Of a stretch of 43,822 nt of DNA, positions 7,678 to 16,225 are shown in pieces. Below the pieces are notes generated by a model. It did no database searches. It saw only the letters and a program-made list of their open reading frames with translations, and was not told the origin of the DNA. Source of the stretch: G021776435 sp046756245 (lineage in GTDB: Bacteria > Pseudomonadota > Alphaproteobacteria > Caulobacterales > Parvularculaceae); assembly GCA_046756245.1 (NCBI GenBank), contig JBHHVZ010000012.1, forward strand, positions 1 through 43,822, given 5' to 3'. Every line of letters begins with the position of its first letter. The first letter of the stretch is position 1. Position numbers and translations under genes: made by a program.

Positions 7678-9003
7678 GTGACCGAGGCTGTGAAAAAATC
7701 GAAACCGAACAAGAAACGCCTTCGTCCGTTTACGGCGGAGGAGTATGCTTCGCGGCTCGAGCGCGTCCGCAAGTCAATGGCGGCGCACGGCCTTGACGGC
7801 ATGCTCATATCAAGCCCGGAGAATATCTTCTATCTTACCGGTCTGAGTTATCTCGGCTATTTCGCCTACCAGCTTCTGGTCGCGCCGCTTGAGGGAAAGC
7901 CGCTGCTCATCACGCGGGCGATGGAGCATGCAACCATTCGCGACAAGGTTCCCGACGTAACGCATGTGAAATATTCCGACGGCGTTGCGCCGCTGCCGCC
8001 GGATGCGAATGGAGATGAAGATCTTGAGCTTGCCGGGAAGGACGGACCCGATGGCTTGCGCCCTTGGTCGACAAGTCTCGGCGTGCCGATCCGCCGCGCG
8101 GAATCCGGCTCTTCGCTCTTTGAAAACCCGGCCCGCGCAACCGCGGACGCGATCATTGAAGCGAAACTCGACAAAGCAAGATTAGGGATCGAAAGCAGCA
8201 GTTCGCTTTTCCCGTATGGAATCGGGCAGGCGATCATCGCCGCTCTTCCCGATGCGCAATTCGAGCATGCGTCGAATTTGGTGACTGACGTCCGCATGAT
8301 CCAGTCTGATGCCGAATTGAAGTTCACCAGAGAGGCCGCGCGCGTCACGGACTCAATGATACTCGCGGGCGCCGCCGCCGCAGGGGCGGGCGTTCCGCAG
8401 CCGGACATCATGGCGGCGATCTATCAGACGATGTTTCACCGGCGCGGCACCTATCCCGGTTTCGTGCCGCTGGTGCGCGCAACGCATACGCTCGATCATG
8501 AGCACGGCTCGTGGGAAGACCAGCGGCTTGCGAAGAAAGACATTCTGTTTCTCGAAATGAGCGGTTGCATCGAGCGCTATCATGCGCCGGCCGGACGGCT
8601 CGTTTTCATCGGCTCCGCGCCAAAGCGCGCCTACAACATGCAACGCGTGTGCGAAGAGGCGATCGAGGCGGCGGCGGACGCCATGAAACCGGGCGTTGCG
8701 GCGGAAGACGTTTATACGGCCTGGCAGGGCGTCGTCGACAAGGCGGGCCTTGAAGGCTATCGCCGCCATCATTGCGGATACGCGGTGGGAATCGGTTTTC
8801 CGCCGAGCTGGAGCGGCGGCGGCGTGCCGCTGGGACTTCGCGCCGGCTCAAAAATGGAGCTGCGCGCCGGCATGGCGTTTCACCTGATGTCCTGGCTTTT
8901 GCGCACCGGCAAGGGCGATTACTTCCTCTCGGATACGGTCGTCGTCACCGAAACCGGCTGCGAGCGTTTGACCAAGGCCTCCTGCGACGTCGTCATCCGG
9001 TGA
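7678..9003 (+). CDS. M24 family hydrolase resembling ectoine hydrolase DoeA
   Basis: 441 residues with the creatinase-like N-domain (MLISSPENIFYLTGL) and pita-bread C-domain. The canonical M24 metal-site aspartates are not kept: the first-ligand segment reads FLEMSGCIERYHAPAGR, as in DoeA-type enzymes, while a His stays in HHCGYAVGIGFPPSW and TVVVTETGCE closes the fold. This suggests a non-peptidase amide or C-N hydrolase rather than a Xaa-Pro aminopeptidase. No other ectoine degradation genes (doeB, doeC, doeD) are adjacent, so the substrate is open. The start is GTG at 7678 with only a weak ribosome binding site. Convergent with rnr. Confidence 0.8.
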   Translation: MTEAVKKSKPNKKRLRPFTAEEYASRLERVRKSMAAHGLDGMLISSPENIFYLTGLSYLGYFAYQLLVAPLEGKPLLITRAMEHATIRDKVPDVTHVKYSDGVAPLPPDANGDEDLELAGKDGPDGLRPWSTSLGVPIRRAESGSSLFENPARATADAIIEAKLDKARLGIESSSSLFPYGIGQAIIAALPDAQFEHASNLVTDVRMIQSDAELKFTREAARVTDSMILAGAAAAGAGVPQPDIMAAIYQTMFHRRGTYPGFVPLVRATHTLDHEHGSWEDQRLAKKDILFLEMSGCIERYHAPAGRLVFIGSAPKRAYNMQRVCEEAIEAAADAMKPGVAAEDVYTAWQGVVDKAGLEGYRRHHCGYAVGIGFPPSWSGGGVPLGLRAGSKMELRAGMAFHLMSWLLRTGKGDYFLSDTVVVTETGCERLTKASCDVVIR

Positions 9004-9027
9004 GTTCAAGGTCGGCCGCCGCGTAAA

Positions 9028-11274
9028 CTAACGTCGCCGGCGCGGACCGCCGCGCCGGGCCGGTTTCTTCAACTTCCGAGTCGTCTTCCTTTTCGCCCGG
9101 GACCGTTTCGGCTCGCCGGCGCCCGCCGCGCTCGCCGGCAGGGGATCGCTGACCATGTCGAAGCGCAGGCTCCCCGTAAGCGGCGTCGCTTCGGCGAGAC
9201 GCACGGTGACGGGCTGGCCGAGACGGTACACCCCGCCCGTCGTTTCGCCGATGACGGCGTGCAAATGTTCTTCGAAGCGGAAATATTCAAAACCGAGCGC
9301 GCGCATCGGAATGAATCCGTCGGCGCCGGTTTCGTCAAGCGAAACAAAAAGCCCGAACCGCGTGACGCCGCGAATGCGCCCTTCGAATTCGGTGCCGACG
9401 CGTCCCGCCAGATAGGCGGCGAGATAGCGGTCGGAAGACTCGCGTTCGGCCGCCATCGCCCGGCGTTCAAAGTCTGATATCTGCTCGGCCGTCTGTTCGA
9501 GCTTTTGCGCTTCCTTTTCCGTCTGGCCCCTAGGGCCGAGCCGGCAGGCGGCGACAAGCGCTCTGTGTACGGTCAAGTCGGCGTAGCGGCGGATCGGCGA
9601 GGTGAAGTGCGCGTAGCGGCCGAGATTGAGGCCGAAATGACCGAGATTTTCGGCCGAATAAACCGCCTGGCGCTGGGCGCGCAGGACGACTTCGGAAATG
9701 ACGTCCTTTTCGTCACGCGCTTCTGCGCGTTTCAGAATCTGGTTGAAATTGGCGGGCTTCACCGAGCCGCTCTTTACGAGCGAATAACCGAGTTCGTTGA
9801 GATAGTCGCGAAGCGCGTCGAGCTTTTCCGGGTCGGGCGCGTCGTGCACGCGGTAGATGCGGGGAACGCGCGCCTTTTCGAGCGTTTCGGCGGCCGCTAC
9901 ATTGGCGAGGATCATAAACTCCTCGATCAGGCGATGGGCGTCGAGGCGCTCGCGCTTTTCAACCCGTTTGACCTTTCCGTCAGCGCCCAAAACAATCCGG
10001 CGTTCGGGCATGTCAAGATCGAGCGGCGCGCGTTTACTGCGCTCCTTGAGCCGCGCCCGATAGGCGTCGTGCAGATGATGCACAGCCTTGCGGATCGGCG
10101 CGGGCGCCGCGCCGCCGTCGATAATCGCCTGGGTCTCTCGGTAAGAAAGCTTCGCCGCCGAGCGCATCGCCGCGCGCATGAAGCGATGCCGGCGCTTTCT
10201 TCCGTTCGCGTCGATGACGAGTTCAACGGCGAGACAGGGCCGGTCCTCGTTTTCCCGCAGTGAACAAAGATCGTTCGACAGCCGCTCGGGCAGCATCGGC
10301 ACGACGCGGTCAGGCAGGTAAACCGAATTGCCGCGCCTTAACGCCTCGCGGTCGAGCGCGCCGCCGGGCCGCACGAAGAAACTCACGTCGGCGATGGCGA
10401 CGATCACTTTAAAGCCACCCGCATTGTCCTTGTCGTCGTCGGGCGCGGCGAACACGGCGTCGTCATGGTCGCGGGCGTCTTCGGGGTCGACGGTGACTAG
10501 CGGCGTATCGCGCAGGTCGACGCGGTCGCCGGGCGGCGGGACTTTCGCTCGCGCCGCTTCCTCAATCGCTGCGGCGGGAAACTCCACCGGTATGCCGTGA
10601 TTGGCGAGCGCGATGAGCGAAAAGGCGTCCGGCGCGTCGACATGTCCGGCGATCTCGCGCACCCGCGCGCGATTGGGGCCGTAACCCCGGGTCGGTTTCG
10701 TTTCGACCCAGACAAGGTCGCCGTCTTTGGCCTTTCCATCGTCGCCGCGCTCGATCGTGAAACTCTTGCGCACCCGGCGTTCGACCGGCTCGCCGACGCC
10801 GCCGAATTTGTTCGACCTGTAAACAGCGAGAAAACGGTGCGCGCCTTTGCCTATGGCGCGGATGGGATCGGCTTCATAGCCGTCGTCGCCGGCCGGTTTG
10901 AGGCGCGCGAGCACGCGGTCGCCGACTCCGGGCGGCGGTTTGAGCTTTTTCGCCGCGCGTGCTGCAAGCCGGATATAGGGCGGTTCTTCCTCGCCGCGCC
11001 AACCGGCCGGAAGGCAGACGAGATCGCCGTCATCATCCACTGACATGATGTCGATCGGCGCCACCGGCGACAGCGCGCCGGCTTGCGAGAAGCGGCGCCG
11101 GCCTTTGCGGTCAATGAGGCCTTCTTCTTCCATCTCCTTCAGCAGCCGGCGCAAATCGGCGCGCGCGTCGCCCTTGACGTTGAACGCGCGGGCGATCTCG
11201 CGGCGCGGCGCGTCGCCGTCGCCGGTTTTCAGAAAGTCGAGAATTTCCTGCTTGCTTGGCAGGGCGGCGCGCAT
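9028..11274 (-). CDS. rnr: Ribonuclease R
   Basis: About 748 residues: N-terminal winged-helix region (PSKQEILDFL, about 1-75), cold-shock RNA-binding domain, RNB catalytic domain with the metal-binding DPEDARDHDDAVF near residue 265, an S1 domain (GRIRGVTRFGLFVSLDE, about 630-710), and a very basic tail rich in Arg and Lys. It is a processive 3'-5' exoribonuclease for structured RNA and stable-RNA decay. Family members often sit near topA in alphaproteobacteria; here an M23 lipoprotein and a PilZ gene intervene. The ATG at 11274 lacks a ribosome binding site; GGAG (11303-11300) fits an in-frame ATT at 11289 instead. Confidence 0.96.
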   Translation of the reverse strand: MRAALPSKQEILDFLKTGDGDAPRREIARAFNVKGDARADLRRLLKEMEEEGLIDRKGRRRFSQAGALSPVAPIDIMSVDDDGDLVCLPAGWRGEEEPPYIRLAARAAKKLKPPPGVGDRVLARLKPAGDDGYEADPIRAIGKGAHRFLAVYRSNKFGGVGEPVERRVRKSFTIERGDDGKAKDGDLVWVETKPTRGYGPNRARVREIAGHVDAPDAFSLIALANHGIPVEFPAAAIEEAARAKVPPPGDRVDLRDTPLVTVDPEDARDHDDAVFAAPDDDKDNAGGFKVIVAIADVSFFVRPGGALDREALRRGNSVYLPDRVVPMLPERLSNDLCSLRENEDRPCLAVELVIDANGRKRRHRFMRAAMRSAAKLSYRETQAIIDGGAAPAPIRKAVHHLHDAYRARLKERSKRAPLDLDMPERRIVLGADGKVKRVEKRERLDAHRLIEEFMILANVAAAETLEKARVPRIYRVHDAPDPEKLDALRDYLNELGYSLVKSGSVKPANFNQILKRAEARDEKDVISEVVLRAQRQAVYSAENLGHFGLNLGRYAHFTSPIRRYADLTVHRALVAACRLGPRGQTEKEAQKLEQTAEQISDFERRAMAAERESSDRYLAAYLAGRVGTEFEGRIRGVTRFGLFVSLDETGADGFIPMRALGFEYFRFEEHLHAVIGETTGGVYRLGQPVTVRLAEATPLTGSLRFDMVSDPLPASAAGAGEPKRSRAKRKTTRKLKKPARRGGPRRRR

Positions 11275-11380
11275 GGGTTTGGTCGAAATGGCGGCGGATC
11301 TCCTGACGGTTTCGCGTGGACTATACGCGGATTCCGGACGCCGTCCCGTCAAACCTGTCGGTAAACGTGAGTGAATTGGT

Positions 11381-11989
11381 TTAATCGCCGACGGTCAGGG
11401 GATTTTTCGGCGCGCCGCCGACGCGGATTTCGTAATGAAGATGAACAGCGGTGGCGTTTCCGGTGCGCCCCGTGGTCCCGATCCGCTCGCCCATACGCAC
11501 GCGCGCGCCCCGCCTCAGGCCGGGCGCGAATGCGGAGAGATGCGCATAGCGCGTTGAAACCCGATTGTTGTGCCTGATAACGACAACTTTGCCGTAGCCG
11601 TTCTGAACGCCGATTTCGCTCACCACGCCGTCGCCCCCTGCGTAAACCGGCGCCGGCGTCCGGGTGTAAAGATCGACGCCCTTGTGAATGCGCCCGGCGC
11701 CGCCGCGCCGCTGCCCGAAGCCGGAGGATACGCAACCGCCGACCGGCGCGCGGGCGAGAATCGCGCCTGATACGCGGGTGAGGGGCGCAAAACCGACCAC
11801 CTGTCGACGCGAGTCAACTTTCGGCGCGTTCGATACGCCGCCGCCGGGGCAAACCGTCAGGGTTTGTGTGAACGTGCCCGGCGCGGAAGCAGGCGGCGTC
11901 TTCGGCGGCGCAGACGCGCAAGCCGCGAGTCCAATTGCGCCGGCGCAAAGCGCGCATAGTCTCATCACGAATGTGCAACGCGCACGCAT
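11381..11989 (-). CDS. M23 family metallopeptidase lipoprotein
   Basis: About 202 residues. The start at 11989 (MRARCTFVMRLCA) is preceded by GGGTAAGAG; an ATG at 11965 is an alternative. Either gives a lipoprotein signal ending LAAC. The C-terminal half is a LytM/M23 endopeptidase domain with zinc ligands in HKGVDL and HLHYEIR, and the conserved NGYGKVVVIRH stretch. It would cleave peptidoglycan cross-links or activate amidases from an envelope location. The domain follows an approximately 70-residue low-complexity linker without coiled coil. Transcribed towards rnr, with about 100 bp between. Confidence 0.9.
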   Translation of the reverse strand: MRARCTFVMRLCALCAGAIGLAACASAPPKTPPASAPGTFTQTLTVCPGGGVSNAPKVDSRRQVVGFAPLTRVSGAILARAPVGGCVSSGFGQRRGGAGRIHKGVDLYTRTPAPVYAGGDGVVSEIGVQNGYGKVVVIRHNNRVSTRYAHLSAFAPGLRRGARVRMGERIGTTGRTGNATAVHLHYEIRVGGAPKNPLTVGD

Positions 11990-12363
11990 ACTCTTACCCA
12001 GACTCTCGCACCACAAAACGGCGCGCCGAATAATCGACAGGCGCCTGCTCGCCGAGCAGATTTAATGTGTGATCCGTTGCCGCTGCGTTATCAAGTTCGG
12101 TGAATACTTTATTAATAACGGTTTTGTGAGACGCGCCCGGCGCGAAGGTTCGTTGCGCGGCGCGTGTTGCATTCGCGTAAATCGTCAGCACACGCAGCGC
12201 GTGCGTACGACGTGCGATTAAACGCAACCGTTGGAAATTACAGATGAATTTCACCGCTATGTGATATCGCGCCGCACCCCTCTCAACCAGGTATTAAGCT
12301 TTCTTCCATTTCATAGCTGGCCCAAAGCGGGGGAGTCAAAAATGATAAGAAGAGAGACTCCAA
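11990..12363. other. Intergenic stretch before the PilZ gene
   Basis: AT-richer divergent promoter region between the M23 and PilZ genes. A minus-strand frame (11994-12254, 86 codons) has no recognisable family or ribosome binding site and is not called. Near the right end lies the short reading frame at 12342. I see no repeat or RNA gene in 12017-12330. Confidence 0.5.
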
Positions 12364-12407
12364 GTGAGATCCAGACTCAATTCAATCGTGAAATCGCGCT
12401 GCATTGA
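12342..12407 (+). CDS. Possible 21-codon leader ORF overlapping the PilZ start
   Basis: An ATG preceded by GGGGGAG at 7-nt spacing, the strongest ribosome binding site in this neighbourhood, opens a 21-codon frame (begins MIRRETPSEI) that ends inside the PilZ gene in another frame. The PilZ start codons (GTG at 12364 or 12388) have no comparable site. Translation of the leader could feed the PilZ start by coupling, or a base may be missing in the assembly. Coding status is unproven. Confidence 0.35.
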   Translation: MIRRETPSEIQTQFNREIALH

Positions 12408-12675
12408 GGTCGGCGCGGTCGCAAAAAAACATCCTGAAGAGCGCAAGGAAGCACGCCGGCCATCTTATCGATCGGGAACGCTCTATCTGCCTTGCGGCGA
12501 GCAGCTGCAATGCATTGTCGGCGATATGAGCAAATCAGGCGCGAAGGTGAAGCTCGTCTACGCCGAACGGCTGCCTGACGAAGTAACGCTCAAAATATTC
12601 GGCTCGAACAAAATGTCGAATGCGCGCGTCGCCTGGAAAGACAAGCACGCGGCGGGTTTGAAATTCAAAGATTAG
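12364..12675 (+). CDS. Single-domain PilZ protein (probable c-di-GMP receptor)
   Basis: 103 residues comprising little more than one PilZ domain. The c-di-GMP signature is present: the basic ERKEARRPSYR segment (RxxxR type) and D-M-S-K-S-G (the D/NxSxxG motif). Such small proteins bind the second messenger and then a partner controlling motility, polysaccharide or cell-cycle functions; the partner here is unknown. The start is GTG at 12364, with another in-frame GTG at 12388; the domain begins after both. A well-primed overlapping leader ORF starts at 12342. It faces topA across a repeat-containing gap. Confidence 0.85.
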   Translation: MRSRLNSIVKSRCIEVGAVAKKHPEERKEARRPSYRSGTLYLPCGEQLQCIVGDMSKSGAKVKLVYAERLPDEVTLKIFGSNKMSNARVAWKDKHAAGLKFKD

Positions 12676-12704
12676 AGCGCGTTTTCAAAAACGGGAATCA
12701 TTCT
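12674..12704. repeat. Degenerate GCGTTTTCA-type palindromic repeat
   Basis: Just after the PilZ stop the sequence GCGCGTTTTCAAAAACGGGAA resembles the element before pyrB (19448-19492), sharing GCGTTTTCA, an A-run and GGGAA. It appears to be a decayed copy of the same family. Confidence 0.4.
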
Positions 12705-12746
12705 ACATTATCCGTGCGCGCTGCGGCGCTCTGGCGTCATTGCACT

Positions 12747-12839
12747 GACACGGGATCGTTTTGGATGTGTTGCGTGGAACGACATGCAGCCGATCCCGTG
12801 TCTGCAAAGCAGCATTTGCGTGCTGCATTGCGCACGGGA
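12747..12839. repeat. Two-hairpin intergenic repeat, copy 1
   Basis: GACACGGGATCG (12747-12758) is perfectly complementary to CGATCCCGTGTC (12791-12802). The second arm can alternatively pair, through TCCCGTG (12794-12800), with CACGGGA (12833-12839), enclosing an inner GCAGCA/TGCTGC stem. The 3' half is clearly related to 22078-22122 between gatC and gatA. Confidence 0.65.
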
Positions 12840-12913
12840 AGACGGATATGGTTCGGCATCTCGTGAATGCGCTCTCTTTGCTCGCGATGCGGCGAATGCT
12901 GAGCTTGTGAAGG

Positions 12914-15532
12914 CTATTGCGCAGTTGCGGCTTTCTTTTTCGCGGCGGATTTCTTTGTCGTTTTTTTCTTCGCCGTCTTTTTCCTTGCGGCTTTTTTCTT
13001 CGCCGTCTTCTTTTTAGCCGGTTTCTTCTTTTCTTTGGCGGCGATGAGAACGAGCGCTTCTTCGAGCGTCACTTTTTGCGGATCGACGCCTGCCGGCAGG
13101 GTGGCGTTGATCTTCTGATGCTTCACATAAGGCCCGTAACGGCCGTCGAAAACATTGACGGGTTCGCCTGTGTCGGGGTGCGCGCCCAATTCGCGCATTG
13201 GTTTTGCCGTGCGCCGACCGCGGGGGTTGGCGCGCTTTTCGGCGATCAAGGTCACCGCGCGATTGAGCCCCACTTCGAAGACCTCGTCGACGGAGGGCAG
13301 GTTCGCATAAGTTTTGCCATGCTTAACATAGGGTCCGAAGCGTCCGATGCCGGCCTGGATCGGTTCGCCGTCTTCCGGATGCGAGCCGATTTCCCGCGGC
13401 AGCGCAAGCAGCATAAGCGCGTGCTCGAGGTCGATATCGCCCGCGCTCCAGCCCTTCGGCACGCTGGCGCGTTTGGGCTTTTCCTTCGAGCCCTTTTCCT
13501 GCTCGCCGAGCTGCAGATAGGGGCCGAAGCGGCCGACTTTGAGAGTGACCTCAAGCCCGCTTTCCGGGTCGACGCCGAGCGCGCGATCGCCGGATTCGGC
13601 TGCATCCGCTTCTTTGCCGTTCGCCGAAAGTTGCCGAGTGTAAGTGCAGTCGGGATAATTCGAACAGCCGATAAACGCGCCGAATTTGCCGGTCTTGAGC
13701 GACAGCCGCCCGTTTTCGCAGGACGGGCAGGCGCGCGGGTCGGAGCCGTCTTCCTTGGGCGGAAAGATATGGGGCCCGAGCGCCACATTGAGCGCTTCGA
13801 GGACGTCGGCGATGCGCAGTTCGCCGGTGTCTTCGACCGCTGCATGGAACTCGCGCCAGAAGTCGCGCAGGAACGCTTTCCAGTCCGCGTGCCCGGCGGA
13901 TATTTCGTCGAGCGTTTCCTCAAGATCGGCGGTGAAGTCGTATTCAATATATTTGCCGAAGAAATTTTCAAGAAACGCCGTAACGATCCGGCCTTTAGAA
14001 TCCGGCACGAACCGGTTCTTGTCCATTTCGACATAACCGCGGTCGCGTAAGACCGACAGGATCGAGGCGTAAGTCGAGGGACGGCCGATGCCGAGCTCTT
14101 CCAGCTTTTTGACGAGGCTGGCTTCGGAATAGCGCGGCGGCGGCTGGGTGAAATGCTGGTCGGCGGCGACGTCTGAAATTTCCGCGGGCGCGCCTGCCGA
14201 AAGCTTCGGCAGCACAGCGGCGCCGTTTTCGTTTTCGGGATCGTCGCGGCCTTCCTCGTAAAGCGTCAGAAAGCCGTCAAACAGAACAACCGACCCGGTG
14301 GCGCGCAGACCGGTTTTTTCATCAGCCGAGACGAGATCGATCGTCGTCGTCTCGAGCCGGGCGCTTTCCATCTGGCTCGCAAGCGCGCGCTTCCAAATGA
14401 GCTCGTAGAGTCGCCGCTGATCTTCGTCGAGGCGCGCAAGTTTTTCCGGCAGGCGCGAAAACGATGTCGGACGGATGCATTCGTGCGCTTCCTGCGCGTT
14501 TTTGGCCTTTGACTTATAGAACCGCGGGCTCTTCGGGAGGTAATTTTCGCCGAAGCGGCCGCCGATCGCGCCGCGTGCGTCGTTCACCGCTTCCGGCGCC
14601 ATGTCGAGACCGTCGGTGCGCATATAGGTGATGAGACCGACCGTCTCGCCGCCGATGTCGACGCCTTCGTAAAGCCGCTGCGCGGTCCGCATGGTGCGCG
14701 CGGCGTTAAAGCCGAGCTTCCTGGCTGCTTCTTGCTGCAGGGTCGAGGTCGTGAAAGGCGGCGGCGGGTTGCGCCGCGCCGGCTTGGCTTCGACCGTTTT
14801 CACCGTGAAGCGCGCCGCTTCGACCGCGCGTTTGGCCGCCATTGCGGCCGCTTCGTTCGGCAGCGAGAATTTGGCCAGCTTTTCCCCGTCAAGCGTTACG
14901 AGGCGGGCTTTGAAAGGCTGACTGTCCCCCGACCGCGCCTCAGCCGCGACGGTCCAGAATTCCTCGGCGACGAATTTCTCGATCTCGAGTTCGCGGTCGC
15001 AGATCAGTCTGAGCGCCACCGACTGCACCCGGCCGGCCGAACGCGAGCCCGGCAGCTTTCTCCACAGCACCGGCGACAGCGTGAACCCGACGAGATAATC
15101 GAGCGCCCGGCGCGCCAGATAGGCGTCGACCAGATCCTGGTCGATCTCGCGCGGATGCTCCATAGCCTCCGCCACCGCCGCCTTGGTGATGGCGTTGAAC
15201 GCGACCCGGTCGATCCTGACGTCTTTCAGGGCCTTTTTCTGGGCCAGCACCTCCAGCAGATGCCAGGAAATCGCCTCGCCCTCGCGGTCCGGGTCGGTGG
15301 CGAGAATCAGCCGGTCGGCGTCCTTGACGGCGGATGCGATCTCATTGACCCGCTTTCTGGAGCCCGAATCGAGCTCCCAGGTCATGGCGAAATCCCGGTC
15401 CGGCAGCACCGAGCCGTCCTTCGACGGCAGGTCGCGAATATGGCCATAGGACGCCAGGACCCGATAGCCGGGGCCCAGATATTTGTTGATTGTCTTCGCC
15501 TTTGACGGCGACTCGACGATTACGACCTGCAT
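12914..15532 (-). CDS. topA: DNA topoisomerase I
   Basis: About 872 residues. The N-terminal TOPRIM domain begins VVIVESPSKAKTI and contains DPDREGEAISWH; the active-site Tyr is near residue 303 in GLITYMRTDG. A C4 zinc finger (CPSC...GCSNYPDC, near residue 600) precedes GRFGPYV-type C-terminal repeats and an Ala/Lys-rich tail of about 40 residues that probably binds DNA. It relaxes negative supercoils. The ATG at 15532 is preferred over an in-frame TTG four codons upstream. It is normally next to dprA in alphaproteobacteria; here two small opposite-strand genes separate them. Confidence 0.97.
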   Translation of the reverse strand: MQVVIVESPSKAKTINKYLGPGYRVLASYGHIRDLPSKDGSVLPDRDFAMTWELDSGSRKRVNEIASAVKDADRLILATDPDREGEAISWHLLEVLAQKKALKDVRIDRVAFNAITKAAVAEAMEHPREIDQDLVDAYLARRALDYLVGFTLSPVLWRKLPGSRSAGRVQSVALRLICDRELEIEKFVAEEFWTVAAEARSGDSQPFKARLVTLDGEKLAKFSLPNEAAAMAAKRAVEAARFTVKTVEAKPARRNPPPPFTTSTLQQEAARKLGFNAARTMRTAQRLYEGVDIGGETVGLITYMRTDGLDMAPEAVNDARGAIGGRFGENYLPKSPRFYKSKAKNAQEAHECIRPTSFSRLPEKLARLDEDQRRLYELIWKRALASQMESARLETTTIDLVSADEKTGLRATGSVVLFDGFLTLYEEGRDDPENENGAAVLPKLSAGAPAEISDVAADQHFTQPPPRYSEASLVKKLEELGIGRPSTYASILSVLRDRGYVEMDKNRFVPDSKGRIVTAFLENFFGKYIEYDFTADLEETLDEISAGHADWKAFLRDFWREFHAAVEDTGELRIADVLEALNVALGPHIFPPKEDGSDPRACPSCENGRLSLKTGKFGAFIGCSNYPDCTYTRQLSANGKEADAAESGDRALGVDPESGLEVTLKVGRFGPYLQLGEQEKGSKEKPKRASVPKGWSAGDIDLEHALMLLALPREIGSHPEDGEPIQAGIGRFGPYVKHGKTYANLPSVDEVFEVGLNRAVTLIAEKRANPRGRRTAKPMRELGAHPDTGEPVNVFDGRYGPYVKHQKINATLPAGVDPQKVTLEEALVLIAAKEKKKPAKKKTAKKKAARKKTAKKKTTKKSAAKKKAATAQ

Positions 15533-15738
15533 ACGCTTGGACAATCCCGGCGAAGGTGTGAGAAATGCGGGTTGATGGCGCGGGAAGGTGCGTCGGCGGC
15601 GGGTGCGCTGTCAACCGGCGGTTTCACGCGGTTGCCTCGCCGCTACGCAACTCAAGGTTATTTTTTATTTGGATATATACTAAAAGTTGTTATCGTTCCG
15701 CCGGCGGGGACGCAAGTCGCCAGATTCGGAGAAATGAC

Positions 15739-15960
15739 ATGGCCCTTTCAAAAAAGGCCCTTGCCGGGGACGCGCGGGAAACCCCGGACAGCATGGCGGG
15801 AGCGCGCCCGCGCCGGGCTTCAGGCGCGGAGACGGCGGCCTATATCGATGAGATGGTGCGCGAATTGGAGAGTCTGGCCAGAGCGCGCGGCCTTGAGCAG
15901 TTGGGCGCTCTTCTGCGCCTCGCCCGCGCCGAAGCCAGGCTTACGGCCGAGGAAAGTTGA
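15739..15960 (+). CDS. Small conserved hypothetical protein, paralogue 1 (73 aa)
   Basis: 73 residues, start fixed by GGAG 7 nt before the ATG. A basic, probably disordered N-terminal 30 residues precede a helical C-terminal block ETAAYIDEMVRELESL...LRLARAEARLTAEE. This recalls short uncharacterised alphaproteobacterial proteins with a Y-I-x-E-M-x-x-E-L pattern; I cannot assign a function. It is a clear paralogue of the gene at 16226: identical length and aligned block starting at residue 31 in both. The last 38 nt of the shared block are identical in the two genes. It sits between topA and dprA on the opposite strand. A TATACT box lies at 15676-15681 without a good -35. Confidence 0.7.
   Translation: MALSKKALAGDARETPDSMAGARPRRASGAETAAYIDEMVRELESLARARGLEQLGALLRLARAEARLTAEES
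15916..15953 (+). repeat. 38-bp direct repeat, copy 1 (3' end of paralogue 1)
   Basis: Identical base for base to 16403-16440. It encodes the end of the conserved helical block (RLARAEARLTAEE). The coding sequence upstream of it has diverged between the two genes, including at synonymous sites. Confidence 0.85.
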
Positions 15961-16110
15961 CATTCAGTATCGGACCAAGCACGGGCGGACGCTCGGGCCT
16001 GTCGTCTGTTCCAAAGCGGTCGCCTGCGGAGCATGATCCGCACGCGGGGCGGCGATATACGCCTTCGAAAAGGGTTACAGATCCGGTCGGCCAATCGCTG
16101 ACATGCGAGG

Positions 16111-16152
16111 TTGATTGAAATCAATTTTATGGCATAAATGATCTGTTATTGT
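16111..16152 (+). promoter_or_regulatory. FNR/FixK-type box with class II promoter spacing
   Basis: TTGATTGAAATCAA at 16111-16124 is a perfect match to the FNR/FixK consensus TTGAT-N4-ATCAA. TATTGT at 16147-16152, with TG at 16144-16145, is a plausible extended -10 box. A start at about 16159 would place the box centre at -41.5, the class II activator position. The leader to the ATG at 16226 would be about 67 nt. The box is seen; oxygen control is inferred. Confidence 0.65.
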
Positions 16153-16225
16153 TACCGTAAGTTGTAAAATCATTCGTGTCTGTAAGGTTTGGCGATATGA
16201 ACTTCTGCAACATGAAAGGTGACAG

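Noticed and set aside
9505..10263. Plus-strand open frame of 252 codons inside rnr
   Set aside because: Antisense to the RNB domain of RNase R, which is fully supported.
11994..12254. Minus-strand 86-codon frame upstream of the M23 gene
   Set aside because: No ribosome binding site and no family; composition is not coding-like.
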